DNA of 64,000 nt, from positions 308,679,236-308,743,235 of the forward strand of contig OY282560.1 of assembly GCA_958295665.1 (NCBI GenBank), read 5' to 3'. Below the pieces are notes generated by a model, which saw only the letters and a program-made list of their open reading frames with translations, had not been told where the DNA came from and did no database searches. Every line of letters starts with the position of its first letter. The first letter of the stretch is position 1. Below, in pieces: positions 44,947-55,984 of this stretch. The stretch is from Tipula vernalis. Lineage: Eukaryota > Arthropoda > Insecta > Diptera > Tipulidae. The translations under genes were made by a program, and so were the position numbers.

Positions 44947-47900
44947 GTACCTATGCCCATTTCATCTGCAGTGAATAAAAAATATTTCTGTAACAACCCA
45001 ACGCAACGATGTAATGATCAGAAAAATGTGCTGAAGTGTAGCATATTCTTATCTGCATTGAACTAATACACTCCACGACAAAAGCGTTCTTAATTGAATA
45101 CTAACCTTACAGTAATAACTTTGACTACAAAAGAAAGCATTCATACTTTTAATTAAATAGCACTGACTTTTTATTGGAAGATGTATCCTTAGGAACGGTG
45201 GTCTTAATTAAGCGAAATCTGTCTAAAGAAACAGTGGCATCTTTTTATGAACTGTGGGTTGGCCAATGAATTTTGCACCGCGGTTTAGTACTTTTTCATC
45301 CTTCTCCTATCGAACTTCGAACCTCCCAATTCAAATGCAGCAGGTTTCTATTCGAATGGACACCTTTCTTGCTTTCTAAATATTCGGCACGAAATAGTAC
45401 GTTTGAACTATGGGCAAATTTTTGATCTCAGATCGATTTCAAGATAATTGTGACTAAATAATTGATTTTTAAGAAACTCGTATTTGGTATCAATTTTCAT
45501 TTTTCAGATATTAACGTCAATATTATCGTGACGTTTGAGAAACTTCTCGTTGAAGTTTGGTTCATTATCCAGTTTCGAAAAAAAGCACATATAGCACCGA
45601 TTTATGTGTATTCCAACTCTCTTTGGAATTCTATTTATAGACCGTTTACACAGATATCCTTCTTTTATTATTTTTTTAGTTTTAGAATCCACCTTTCCTC
45701 GAAATAAAAGAAGATCGGCTGAAATTATTGTGCGGCTGCTATTCGAGAAGAACTTCATCTTCTGAGTATCTATCTTTATCATTTGATATGAACCTGATTG
45801 ATATGATTTTTGTTGAAATGAAGAATGGTGGCAAACAGAGGAAGATGGCTTCTGTCTGCTTCTTAAAGAAAGAGAGAGAGAGAGAGAGAGGGAGAGATGA
45901 GTTAAGCTAGGACAACTAACTTGTAAAAGTTTTGTTGAATACAGGTAAATCATGTTTTGGAAGCCAAAACATTTTAAATACATCTCAGGTATTTAAAATA
46001 TAATTCCGTTTATTTGGATACTACTTCGGGAATTGCAGCAGCTTATCGAGTATTTTATGTCAACATCTAAATAATCCATGAGGCATATACACAACGCTGA
46101 TAAGATAACTTATCGCGATTGCAAGTCTTAAACTCTAAAGGCATCAGACATCTAAAAGCTTTTTTCATCGCTTTTTTTACATCCAAATGTCCTCGCAGAA
46201 TGTTTCTTAACGAATGGGCGAACAACTTTGAGAATAACATTAAGTAACTTGACATTCGTATTTGGCTCCAATAGAAACTTATTGTGGGCGAAGCTACTTC
46301 AAGAAGCAATTTTCAACCTACTTAAAGAAAGAAAGTTGAAAAAATGTTACACTTTGTTCATTTAAATGGTAAATGTTTAAACAGCAATTTGCATCAAAAT
46401 ATATTATTAGGGCGTTGTATAGTATGAACAAAAAATCATTTTACTATAAACTACAGAACTAAACAATTTACTAACCTTTTTATGGCATATCTATAGTTCT
46501 GTGTCTTATAATTTCATTACCTTACCACCGATCAATAAATTTAATGTTCATTTCACTATAAATCCCTTTTTAATGGTTGAACGGAGTATTCGTCCAACTA
46601 TATCCGTTCCTTCCGTTCGGATACAAAAATTAAATTCCAACCACAAATGTAAGGTCAACATAATACATACAACAAAATTTGAAATTCAGTATTTTAGAAC
46701 CTAAAATTTTCATTATTTTACAAGGGTCCCTCTCGACATGCGTCCCTTCCAAATAAATAAACAAATCAAATTCAAATTTAATTAAATTAACTGTCAAAAC
46801 AAAAGGATCAGACAAAAAGGATAAATATTGAAAAAAAAATAAAAATTTTTTGTTTAATTTCGTAAATTTGTTTAAATTAAATTAAATTTTATTTCCGCTT
46901 ACCAACCGGCCCAAAAACCTAATAAGTATTATGTTACAAACATTTAATATCGAGCTCGATTTTTTTGATTTGTTATGATTGGGATGATAATCATTGATTT
47001 GTAAATATGTCAAATAATTTAATTCATGGTGTCGTTATTTTTTTTTTTGTATGATTGATTTATCATTAATTTATTGTTATAAGTTTAATTATGTACAAGT
47101 TCGACCGTAGACGAGACACGACCACATTGAAAATGTCTTGTTGTGTTAATTTGAAGATTATGTTACATTGTCTGCTGTGTAATTTGTAGCAAAAGGAAAA
47201 ATAAAAAATTTGTTCCCATTTAATAAATAATTATTGTGAATCGGAAGTACGAGTACATGTACATTTCCCAAGACGATTTGGTCCATTATCAATTGAATCT
47301 TAAATTTTATCTTGTTTTACAATTATATCAATTACTCGTGGTGCGCGTGTCACGTCGAACGTATAATATTGGAAATACAATTTTATATAACATAACAAAA
47401 ATGTGCGCAAAGGTTATTACACAAACAGCAAACCAAAACTAAATCCAATCCCAAAAACAAACACAGGTGACTCGAGATATCAGCAAGTGTATCAATTAAT
47501 GTTTCTGCTCGGATTGATTCTAATTGAGTGTTTGTTTGTTTTTTTGCTTTTGAAAATTTAAATGCAAACGAGGTAACCAAATGAGAAGCATATTTTGTTG
47601 AGGGGTTTCTATTTTTTTTTGTATATTTGTGAATTATGCGCTATCCCCTTGTACATTTTTTTTTTGGTATTTATCATTCATTCCCTCTTTTATCGGTTGT
47701 GTTTGGTATGTATATACGGCGTGTGCGGTATGCGATTACGATCATAACAAATTAGTTACTCATCAGTTAGAAATTAAATGATACTTGATGATAATGTGGA
47801 TGCGAATCGGTGATGAATTTGGGATGGTTACAAAGTTATTAAGTAAATAGTTTTTTGAATATTTTATTACATTTTAATTTAGGGTGGCAATTGAGACATT

Positions 47901-48347
47901 AATATTTAGAATAGTATGAAATGTTTAATTATGAGCTTGTTTATTTATTTTGTGTAAACCACTTGAACAAATATACGAGTAAATAAATCTTAAACAAAAA
48001 TTTGACATTATGAGGATAAAATTTGCGTCATAATTATACGAATGAGTAATAAACTAATCCAAGCCATTACTGGGAACTGAACTGGTAACGAACCCGAGTT
48101 GGTTGTGGCGTATATTATGGGGGTGATTAATACACTTGCTAATGGTTATGTTGATACACGCTTACACAAATGAAACACAGTATGTACGTCTTGCTACTCG
48201 AGCGTTACAATAGAGAATGCTTTATTAATCCTTTTGACAGTATTATTATGTACTCTAATTCCACTAGGTGGGTTTACAATGCAACGTTGCTATTTAGTAC
48301 AACGGTGTTTAGTACACCCTAAAAGCATACATACCACTTCTCCCTTC
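44947..48347. other. unassigned AT-rich stretch
   Basis: No gene is supported. Minus-strand frames at 45504-45983 and 46067-46309 are open but lack clear motifs; the second contains GHLDVKKAMKKAF, faintly like an integrase zinc-binding helix. An (AG)n microsatellite lies at about 45863-45897. The rest holds short homopolymers. Any coding content is too decayed for me to name. Confidence 0.4.
45863..45897. repeat. (AG)n microsatellite
   Basis: AAAGAAAGAGAGAGAG-type run of about 35 bp, interrupted by GGG. Confidence 0.9.
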
Positions 48348-48350
48348 TTA

Positions 48351-48417
48351 AGGGCCCTACACACTATATGACTTGTCGGGCCGACAGTCGGCCCAACCAA
48401 ATCAGTATGGTCGGAGT
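48351..48417 (+). repeat. orphan Harbinger 2 left end
   Basis: AGGGCCCTACACACTATATG, then ACTTGTCGGGCCGACAGTC and CCCAACCAAATCAGTAT, preceded by TTA at 48348-48350. It is near-identical to the left end of Harbinger 2 at 49991, with one visible difference (GTCGG against GTCAG). It stops after about 60 bp, where gypsy C begins. No right end is present. Confidence 0.85.
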
Positions 48418-49858
48418 ATCCGGCATTTTATTAATTTCAAGGAAGAACTGGTTGTATACGAGGGAATTATCTTTAAAGGTGACAAAATAGTAGTGCCAAA
48501 CACACAAATTGAAAAAATACTAAACACAGCACACACTGGTCACTTGGGCATTATTAGCACACTGAAACGAATAAGACAATTATTCTATTGGAAAAACTTA
48601 TCCAAGGATGTGATTGACTTCGTACAGAAATGCTCAATATGTAAACAAACACAAAGGAAAAATGTAAAAGAACCAATCTTGAACAAGGAAATTCCAGAAT
48701 ATCCGTGGCAAAGAGTAGCAACCGGCATATTTACATTCGAATCACAAGAACATCTGGTAATAGTGGATAGCTACTCAGCGTATGTGACTTCGAAAAATTA
48801 CAAACTATCACGTCTGCGGAAGTAATAAAAATTCTGAAGAAATCGTTTGCTATACACGAAACGCCAGAAGTGCTAGAGAGCGATAACGGCCCTCAATCGC
48901 AGGGAATTGGGAATTTGTTCAGGAAACATCTAGTCCACATTTTCCAAGGGCTAATGGTTTGGCGGAACGAGCCGTTCAAACCGTTAAGTCACTACTAAGA
49001 AAATGTTCCAAAGACGAGACAGACATTTATAAAGCATTGCAAAATCTGAGAAACATGCCAAGGGATAATAGCCTAGAATCACCGAATCAGAGATTGCTAA
49101 GCAGAATGACTCGAACGAATCTACCGATCAAAAAAGATCTTCTTAAGCCAAGATCAATTGAAAATGTCACAGAAAATTTACGAGTAAGACAGAAACAAAA
49201 AATCTATGCCGACAAAGGGACTAAAGAAGCTCCGGATTTAAAAATCAATGACAGAATCAGAATACAAACAGGACATAGAGGATGGACATCAGGTACAGTT
49301 ATAGGTAAACCAGATGCACCACGGTCGTTGATAGTGAAAACAGACGATGAACGAACATTCCGTAGAACCAAACATCATTTGGCTAATACGATAGCTCACA
49401 TCAAAACTAAAACGACCCCGGACACTTCGGATGATTCAAAAAGAAGTAAATCAACCCGAATAATGACAGAAAATAATGACTGTGAATCTCGAAGAAGTCA
49501 ACGAAATAATTCAGGTACTGAACTAGGAGACCGTAATACAGAAGTAATAACTACACGATCGGGAAGGGTAATTAAACCATTGTCAAGGTTGAATCTATAG
49601 GTCAGCTGCGAGAAGTAATAAAATTGCACGGTTCGTTCCTTGACGTTGAACAATAAAAATAAAATAAAAAAGATTAGTTTGGATTTATATAAAATTAGTT
49701 ATAATTGAATTATATTTTTATAAAATTTCATAAGCTAACCATCCTGAAAAAGATAATAATAAAAATAAAGAAAATGAAATTTAGAATTAAGTAAGACTAT
49801 GTATATGTAATATAATGATATGTAATAATAATATGTAAAAAAAAAAAAACAATGGGGA
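48418..49858 (+). pseudogene. gypsy C: integrase half of a gypsy pol
   Basis: It opens within the RNase H-integrase spacer (RHFINFKEELVVYEGIIFKG). The integrase zinc module is intact (HTGHLGI...YWKNL...CSICKQTQ). The core has LVIVDSYSAY (first Asp) and, after a frame change near 48820, EVLESDNGPQSQ (second Asp). A small deletion follows, then FPRANGLAERAVQTVK (Glu) in the frame of 48959-49600. The C-terminal domain (NDRIRIQTGHRGWTSGTVIG) and the tail ...TTRSGRVIKPLSRLNL end at 49600. An AT-rich 3' UTR and polypurine run follow. The whole 5' half is missing. It is a close relative of gypsy A and B. Confidence 0.87.
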
Positions 49859-49965
49859 TGTAACGATTCTATGTAAGCTTACCTTAACCTAGTAATGTAA
49901 ATCCACCTTAACCTATGTACAACCTGTCAGATACATGTGAATACCAATAAAGTTATATCTTAACA
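49859..49965 (+). repeat. gypsy C 3' LTR (~107 bp)
   Basis: It follows CAATGGGGA, starts TGTAACGATTC and ends ATCTTAACA. It contains AATAAAG near 49949. The length agrees with the gypsy A and B LTRs. The terminal complementarity (TGTAA/TTAACA) is weaker than in B, so the exact end could be a few bases later. Confidence 0.55.
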
Positions 49966-50121
49966 CCCGACACGAATGGTTGTAATCTTAAGGGCCCTAC
50001 ACACTATATGACTTGTCGGGCCGACAGTCAGCCCAACCAAATCAGTATTGTATATACATTACCTGACATACCGTCTGATTTGGTCAGTTGTCATTGATTA
50101 CGAAAAGAGAACATACGAATC

Positions 50122-51430
50122 ATGCCGCGAACTTTATCCAAAAAACAAAAAATTTTCATCCTGATCGTAGCGTGTTTGAATTTAAACATTAAAAATCGAA
50201 GAATGTGGGCTAAAAAATGGCTGTTGCAATGCAAAAAATTTAGCCATTTGATTTTATTAAAACAACTAAACACCGATGATTTTCGGAATTACTTGCGGAT
50301 GGACTACGAAAGTTTTAGTGGGTTGTTACGTTTAGTATCGCCATTGATTTCTTGCGATTCCTAGCTACTGGGCGAGAGTACGCAGATTTAAAATTCAGTA
50401 GTATTATTTCACGGCAATTGATGTCAAAAATAATACCCGAAACTTGTAAAGCCATATATCAAGTCTTAAAAAAATATATAAAGGTGAATTTATTTTTATG
50501 TTGTATTAAGTTGTGTTAAAAATATAGTTTGTGTTAAAGTTGTAGAGTCATAGAGTATCGTTTGATGGTATTATGTATATCAATATTGTGTTTCAGATAC
50601 CTGTTAACGAAGTCGAGTATGGTTAGAAACCGCCAATCATTTCAAAATCTGTGGCAGTTTAATAACTGCGTCGGTGGTATGAACGGAAAGCACGTCTTAA
50701 TCAATAAACCGCCAAGAACTGGGTCCTTGTTCTACAATTACCACGGAACCTATAGTACAGTATTATTCGCTGTAGTTAATGTAAATTATGAATTTAAGTA
50801 CGTTCATACTGGAACTAACGGAAGCGTTTCAAATGGAGGAGTATTAAAACACACAAAATTTTACCAAAAATTAACTTCCGGTGACCTCAATTTACCAAAG
50901 CCAGCGTTATTGCCTGGTACAACTACATATATCAGCACCATACGTGTTCGTTGGAGACAGCGCTTTTGCATTGAGCAAAAATTTAATGAAACCTTATCCC
51001 CAGAAAGACTTAACCAAAGAAAAGAGGGTGTTTAACTACAGGTTATCGAGGGCTAGGAGAGTCAGTGGAGAATGTCTTTGGGATATTATCTTCGCGATTC
51101 AGAATTTTGCGGAAACCGATCTTAATCAACGTAGAAAATGTAGATTGGATTGTTTTAGGGTGCTGTGCGCTGCACAATTATTTAAGGAAAACGTCGAATA
51201 ATTATCTTACCGCAAATTGCGTAGATCACGAAGATATAGAGAATGGAGCGTTTCGAGAAGCTAGCTGGCGACAACAAAATGTTATGCTACAGATTGATCG
51301 TAGAAGTCAAAGGCAACAAAAGGAGGACGACAGAAATGTCGGGAATAATTTTACGGAATTTTTCAATGATAAAGGTCCTGTGTTTTTTCAAGATCGCATG
51401 ATTAATGTGTTGGGGGACAGAATTGATTAA
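50122..51430 (+). pseudogene. Harbinger 2 transposase, catalytic Asp lost
   Basis: N-terminal part MPRTLSKKQKIFILIVACLN to about 50364, then REYADLKFSSIISRQLMSKI in a second frame. A gap holds an apparent intron (about 50480-50620). The catalytic domain runs in several frames: NCVGGMNGKHVLI has Asn where the family has the first catalytic Asp (G-x-x-D-GKH). GTYSTVLFAVVNVNYEF and GSVSNGGVLKHTKFY follow. After a frame change near 50930 come [18 protein letters not shown] (second Asp) and [12 protein letters not shown], continuing in another frame as [15 protein letters not shown] (Glu region) to WRQQNVMLQIDRRSQ...FFQDRM. At least three frame breaks and the Asp-to-Asn change make it inactive. 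Confidence 0.87.
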
Positions 51431-51519
51431 ATTAAAAGATTAACAATAAAAGAATTTAAATTAACAATCAAAATAAGTATTTATTTTATTTTGGTTTATA
51501 ATTATAATTTTTGAAAACG

Positions 51520-52219
51520 ATGTAATCCTCCATCGAGTATTGGCTACCATCAATATTTACAACTTCGCCTACAATTTCGCCATTTTGTAGGCCTTTCGCC
51601 TACAATTTCGCCATTTTGTATGCTTGTGGGAAATTTAGGCTAGATTTGCTATATCCGAAGCTGGCTGACGGCGATGGTGATGGAGAGAGTACCACGTGTT
51701 CGTACTCAGAATTTAAGTTGATGGTGGATTGAAGAGTCAAATTTCAGAAATTAATTTTTCTGCGATTGTTCTCTGTAATTTCGTCATTTGTTGCAACTGA
51801 TACCCAGTAGCTATCCCATACGATTCCGCTGGGGTGTCTGATGTTAATATTTTTTCGGCAGCTTAACCGGTCTTGTTTTTTCATTATATTTGCTGAAGTG
51901 GTTGGACGGCCTATGTTTGAGGTCGGTTTTTGTGGCTGCGGTATTTCTTGTGATCCAATATAAATTGATTAATTAGAAACAGACAAAATATTCAGAGGAA
52001 TTAATTAGACATTTTCAGGGAAACGTACGTACGATCACAAAACTTGTTTGTAATATATTTATGATAAGAATCGTGTAATTTTCAGGGACGGGAGAAAAAC
52101 TTAGAATATTTAGGTATACTTACTTCACCATCATCGCAATTATCATAAGTGTCGACTCCGGTTCTATTTACTAATTCATTTTCATCTAGAAATGACAGAT
52201 ATTCATAATACCATAGTGA

Positions 52220-52283
<64 letters not shown>

Positions 52284-52320
52284 GTTGGACTCACTCCAGT
52301 CTTCTTACTATCTATAGCCT
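51520..52320 (-). pseudogene. Harbinger 2 MADF gene, with in-frame (TA)n expansion
   Basis: Minus strand. An exon beginning after a CAG acceptor at about 52319 reads AIDSKKTGVSPTD, then a long run of alternating Ile-Tyr encoded by (TA)n, then SSLWYYEYLSFLDENEL, the WYYxxLSFLD end of a MADF domain, and an acidic VDTYDNCDDGE to a GTAAGTAT donor near 52127. A downstream exon (about 51975-51640) reads PQKPTSNIGRPTTSANIMKK and TPAESYGIATGYQLQQMTKL, then a Ser/Pro-rich end, with breaks. The first half of the MADF domain is not found upstream. The partner transposase gene ends convergently at 51430. Confidence 0.72.
52220..52281. repeat. (TA)n microsatellite within the MADF exon
   Basis: About 30 TA units without interruption. 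It lies inside the exon above and keeps the reading frame open on the minus strand. Confidence 0.95.
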
Positions 52321-52329
52321 GAAATGGAC

Positions 52330-53865
52330 ATTGATTGATAGATTGGTTGATTTGAGTGTACGATCAAGACTAAGCAAGGTTTCCGGAAAGACGCAGAGTC
52401 CACCGTACACCCTTTTCACATAAAACAAAACCGAAGGAAAGGAAAGGTATGTTAGTAACAAAGAATCGACCCGGTTCCAGACACCTAAGTAGTCGATAGT
52501 TAGTATGTTTTTGTTAGTAATATATATGATAAAATAGTTAGCACAAGACAATACAATTTCTAAACTACGTGATTGCTGGATGCTCGATCTGGAAGCTGAG
52601 CGAAGTTGTTCCGGTACTTTTGAAAATCCAAATCTCAATTAATTAATTATTGCTATCTGCTACTTTAAAGTTAAACTAAAGCATTATTTAAACTATGAAA
52701 CCCTCATTCATTTATCTGAAATAAATTATAAATTAATCTTTATGTACTACAATTAAATTAATATTAATCTTCCGAATCCTCACATCCAATAAAATTTATA
52801 TAAAAATAAATAAATATCAATTTTCATAAATTATTTTATTGTCACGGCTCTCGCCATCTATCCATTTCCAGGCTCACACCAAGGAGTAAAACATAACATG
52901 CAAAATAATGCCGCATCCTACCTTGATACCAAAAAAAAATCCATTAACATTTTTTAACGTACAGCCCATACATTTAAATAAATAAATGAAATAAATCAAT
53001 AAAATTAAACAAAATATATTAAATTAGTCACAAAGAAACAAGCCGGTTCCAGACATCTAAGTAGCTGATAGTTAGCAAACCTGTTATTAATAAATATAGT
53101 AAATAAGTTAGCAAAGGCAACGCAATTTCTTACTGCAAGTTTAATTGCTGTTTAAGTTTCCGCCAAATAAAGATTTAAATCGGTTTCTGAAAAACTGGAT
53201 TAGTGTTTCTTTCAAAATGTATGACTTATAAGTGGCTTAAAATATTGGCCAGTGTAATGGAGACCTAAATTGTATTACATAAGCCAAAAATAATAAAAAT
53301 AGTTAAATCGCTAAGTGCACTTATGTGGTTTTCGCTTTTGGACACAGACCCAGTTTTTACTAAATTCTGCTTAATAATCTAGACTCAAACACAATTTATA
53401 TTTTAATTTACATTTATATCCCTGAAACAAATTTACGATTAATATTTCTAACAACCAATGAATTTGATATCGGCAACCCCGCACTGCTCCACCACCAAAA
53501 ATTTCCGGCCACTTCTGCGCCTCGGCGATTCAGACATCTGCGACTTCTACTGCTTCCCGCTCCAAACCGCCTAATTTAGCTTAAATCTAGATAACTTAAA
53601 AGAATTACAATATAAACGGTCAATGATGGCCACAACCTGTCAGCACTGACAGAATGAAACATCTAGTCACCCTTGCCTTGGTCTAAACAAACCAATATTA
53701 CATCCAGCTACCCCACCCGCCATGCAACGCCAAACTCCCAACACAACACTCGGCTCAACTTTTATTGTCTTTACACCATCGACAGTACAAAAGCTAAACA
53801 GGACTACATCCTTCTATCATAGTCGGTTTTACACCGGATAAACCGATAAGATATTCATGAAAAGT
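52330..53865. other. Harbinger 2 interior, unassigned
   Basis: No gene recognised. A diverged direct repeat lies at about 52463-52575 and 53030-53145 (CCGGTTCCAGACA(C/T)CTAAGT, then GATAGTTAG and AAGTTAGCA-like words). The tract 53470-53780 is less AT-rich (GGCGATTCAGACATCTGCGA) but has no motif. It may be the 5' part of the LINE that follows or another insertion. Confidence 0.4.
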
Positions 53866-53869
53866 ACTT

Positions 53870-54540
53870 GAAATCAACTATTCAATAGAAAGATGTAACA
53901 AAATTACTAAATTATTATACAGTCTCATCCATCGTAAATCGAAATTAACTATCTTAAATAAACGTCTTATATACTCATTATAAGGAGTGTCTTACTTTAC
54001 GCATCACCTGTTTGGTTTGAAACTGCAAACAGTCACATTAAAAAATTCAAAACCAAAATCTTTTTCTACATGGCGATTACATATAATATCTAATATTTCA
54101 CTAGTAAAAGATCAAATAACCAAAATACGAAATAAATTCAAAAATAACTTAACTGTAATTTCAAATGATTTAATCAATAATCTTTTAGTATAAATAATAT
54201 GCATTGGGTATTCCAAATATAAATCTATCTCTAAATTGTTTATAGTTTAATTAAGGATATAATTTTTAAGTCGTAAGTTTAGTGTTAATTTTAAGTCATA
54301 ATTTAATCAATGTGATTTTTTTAGTTCCAAATTTTTCCACAAAAATAAGTAAATAACACAATAATTATAAAAAATAATTTAAGAAATATATTATTAATAA
54401 AATACAAAATAAATATCATAATTAATAGAAAATAAATTTGAAAAGGATGAATTTGCTGAACCAATAATTAATTGTAAACCTTGTAAATTAAAATATTAAT
54501 TATAATAAAGGATACATTTGAATTGAATTGAATTGTAAAA
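53870..54540 (+). pseudogene. LINE 3'-end fragment (jockey/CR1-like)
   Basis: The plus strand reads INYSIERCNKITKLLYSLIH and SKLTILNKRLIYS, then, after a stop and frame change near 53980, LLYASPVWFETANSHIKK. This is the thumb/C-terminal region of a non-LTR reverse transcriptase (compare KPVWTYGIQLWG in the intact jockey). It runs to a stop at about 54193. An AT-rich 3' UTR ends in a short TTGAATTGAATTGAATTG repeat (54518-54536), a simple-repeat tail of the kind found on some LINEs. It is 5'-truncated and inserted inside Harbinger 2. Confidence 0.65.
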
Positions 54541-55785
54541 TTAAAGCCACCTTTAATGTATTGAATTTTAGATTTTTATTATGTACAATTTTGTATGTGT
54601 TTGAAATTTAATAAGAATTAATAAATAAAAAATTTAATTAATAATTACGTATAGGTTTATTGTACGTTTTTGTATAACATACTATTGTTTTATAAGACAC
54701 CTTTCCAAAAAATAGTTGGACCTTAAAAAAATTAATATAACGGCGATCTTCCTCATCCATACAATGTCAGTTTCTGCCTGATGTTCATAAATAGACCTCT
54801 AGTTTAATGCAATTACATCTGAAATTTCAATTAATTTGGCTTTTAGCAGTAGGTACAAATTAATTAACCTAATTTTAGATTAGTTATTTCATCTAATTGG
54901 TTTTTAGAAAAAGTGATAAACCTCCCACAAAACCCACCAACTTTTTTAAGAAATTACGTTAGATCTTCTAAATCGATATTAGGCAAAATATTGAAGTTAT
55001 TTAGATAATTTAACTATAAAACTAGAACAATTTGCCAAAAGCCACTTCAGCTACATTAAATATACAAGCTATCTAAGATTTTTCGATACTAAGTTAAAAC
55101 ATCTAAATTAAATCACATATGTACATATAACTAGTTGCTTTGTGTTTAGGAAAATCATCCAAAACACCTTTATTCAATATATCTAAACGATGTAGAAGGC
55201 TGAAAATTAAAAATAATTTTTGGGCAAATCACCAATATTTTTAGAAAGATTTCCTAAAGTTTTCTCTCAGTGTAAGAAGTATACATCCCGAAAACTCTCG
55301 AATGTAGGACTGCGCATCTGCAGCTCCTAGGAGGGGGAAGCCAAATTTCCCCGAAAAACCTCCACTCTTTATGTTTATTTTTTCCAAAATAAGGCAAGAG
55401 CTGATATAATTAACAAATATGATTTAACGAATAATTTTTATTTTATTTATTTTTATTAATAATAATTGCTTCGTCAACCTTGCAGACACAGATCAAAGAG
55501 TTTTTTTTCGCCCTTATCGCTTCTTCTGATAGTACCACAAATGTTAAAAAAAGCCATTTTCGTTAAAATAACAATTTTTTTTAAAGTAATTTTAATTCGT
55601 TGTATACCTTGAGCGTAGGGGCTGCCACCCCCAAACCCCCGCTCATGTTTCCCTTTTCATATTTTATTTATAATTTGAAACTAAGTAAAAAAAAAATGGC
55701 AAAATTTCTTAATTTTCCCGGAAAAATTACTTGCACATTTTTACGTGCATTTCTACAATATTTTCAAACTAAAAAGTGAAACCCG
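54541..55785. other. Harbinger 2 right-hand interior
   Basis: AT-rich non-coding DNA up to the terminal region. I see no reading frame with motifs and no promoter I could defend. Confidence 0.5.
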
Positions 55786-55842
55786 ACCAAACCAAATCGG
55801 CCCGACCGCCCGACCATATCAGGTCGTATGTACGGCCCTTTA

Positions 55843-55984
55843 AGTTTAAACTTAACTGATAACATTATAATTATATAATGTAAGATCTTCAACTAAAAAC
55901 TAACGTACTATATATACATTTAAATTGAACATCTAAAATACATTTTATACATTTAAAAATACTTAATCTAACTTCTATTGTTTT
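55843..55984 (-). other. gypsy D 3' flank, cut by Harbinger 2
   Basis: AT-rich sequence directly after the gypsy D stop codon (minus strand) that runs into the TTA duplication of Harbinger 2. An LTR would be expected here but no TG...CA repeat can be paired. Harbinger 2 may have inserted between pol and the LTR. Confidence 0.35.

Larger units (their letters stand above)
49991..55839 (+). mobile_element. Harbinger 2: PIF/Harbinger DNA transposon
   Basis: The left end AGGGCCCTACACACTATATG and the right end (complement AGGGCCGTACATACGACCTG) are inverted repeats rich in TCGGGC words. TTA flanks both (49988-49990 and 55840-55842). It encodes a DDE transposase (plus, 50122-51430) and a MADF gene (minus, 51520-52320), the same two-gene convergent plan as Harbinger 1 with different ends. 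It contains a later LINE fragment (53870-54540). Harbinger 2 sits immediately 3' of gypsy C and next to the 3' end of gypsy D. Confidence 0.9.

Noticed and set aside
45504..45983. 159-codon minus-strand open frame
   Set aside because: Low-complexity translation of the (AG)n tract plus unmatched sequence; no domain visible.
46067..46309. Integrase zinc-binding helix (GHLDVKKAMKKAF) on the minus strand
   Set aside because: One short resemblance without the paired Cys residues or any neighbouring pol motif.
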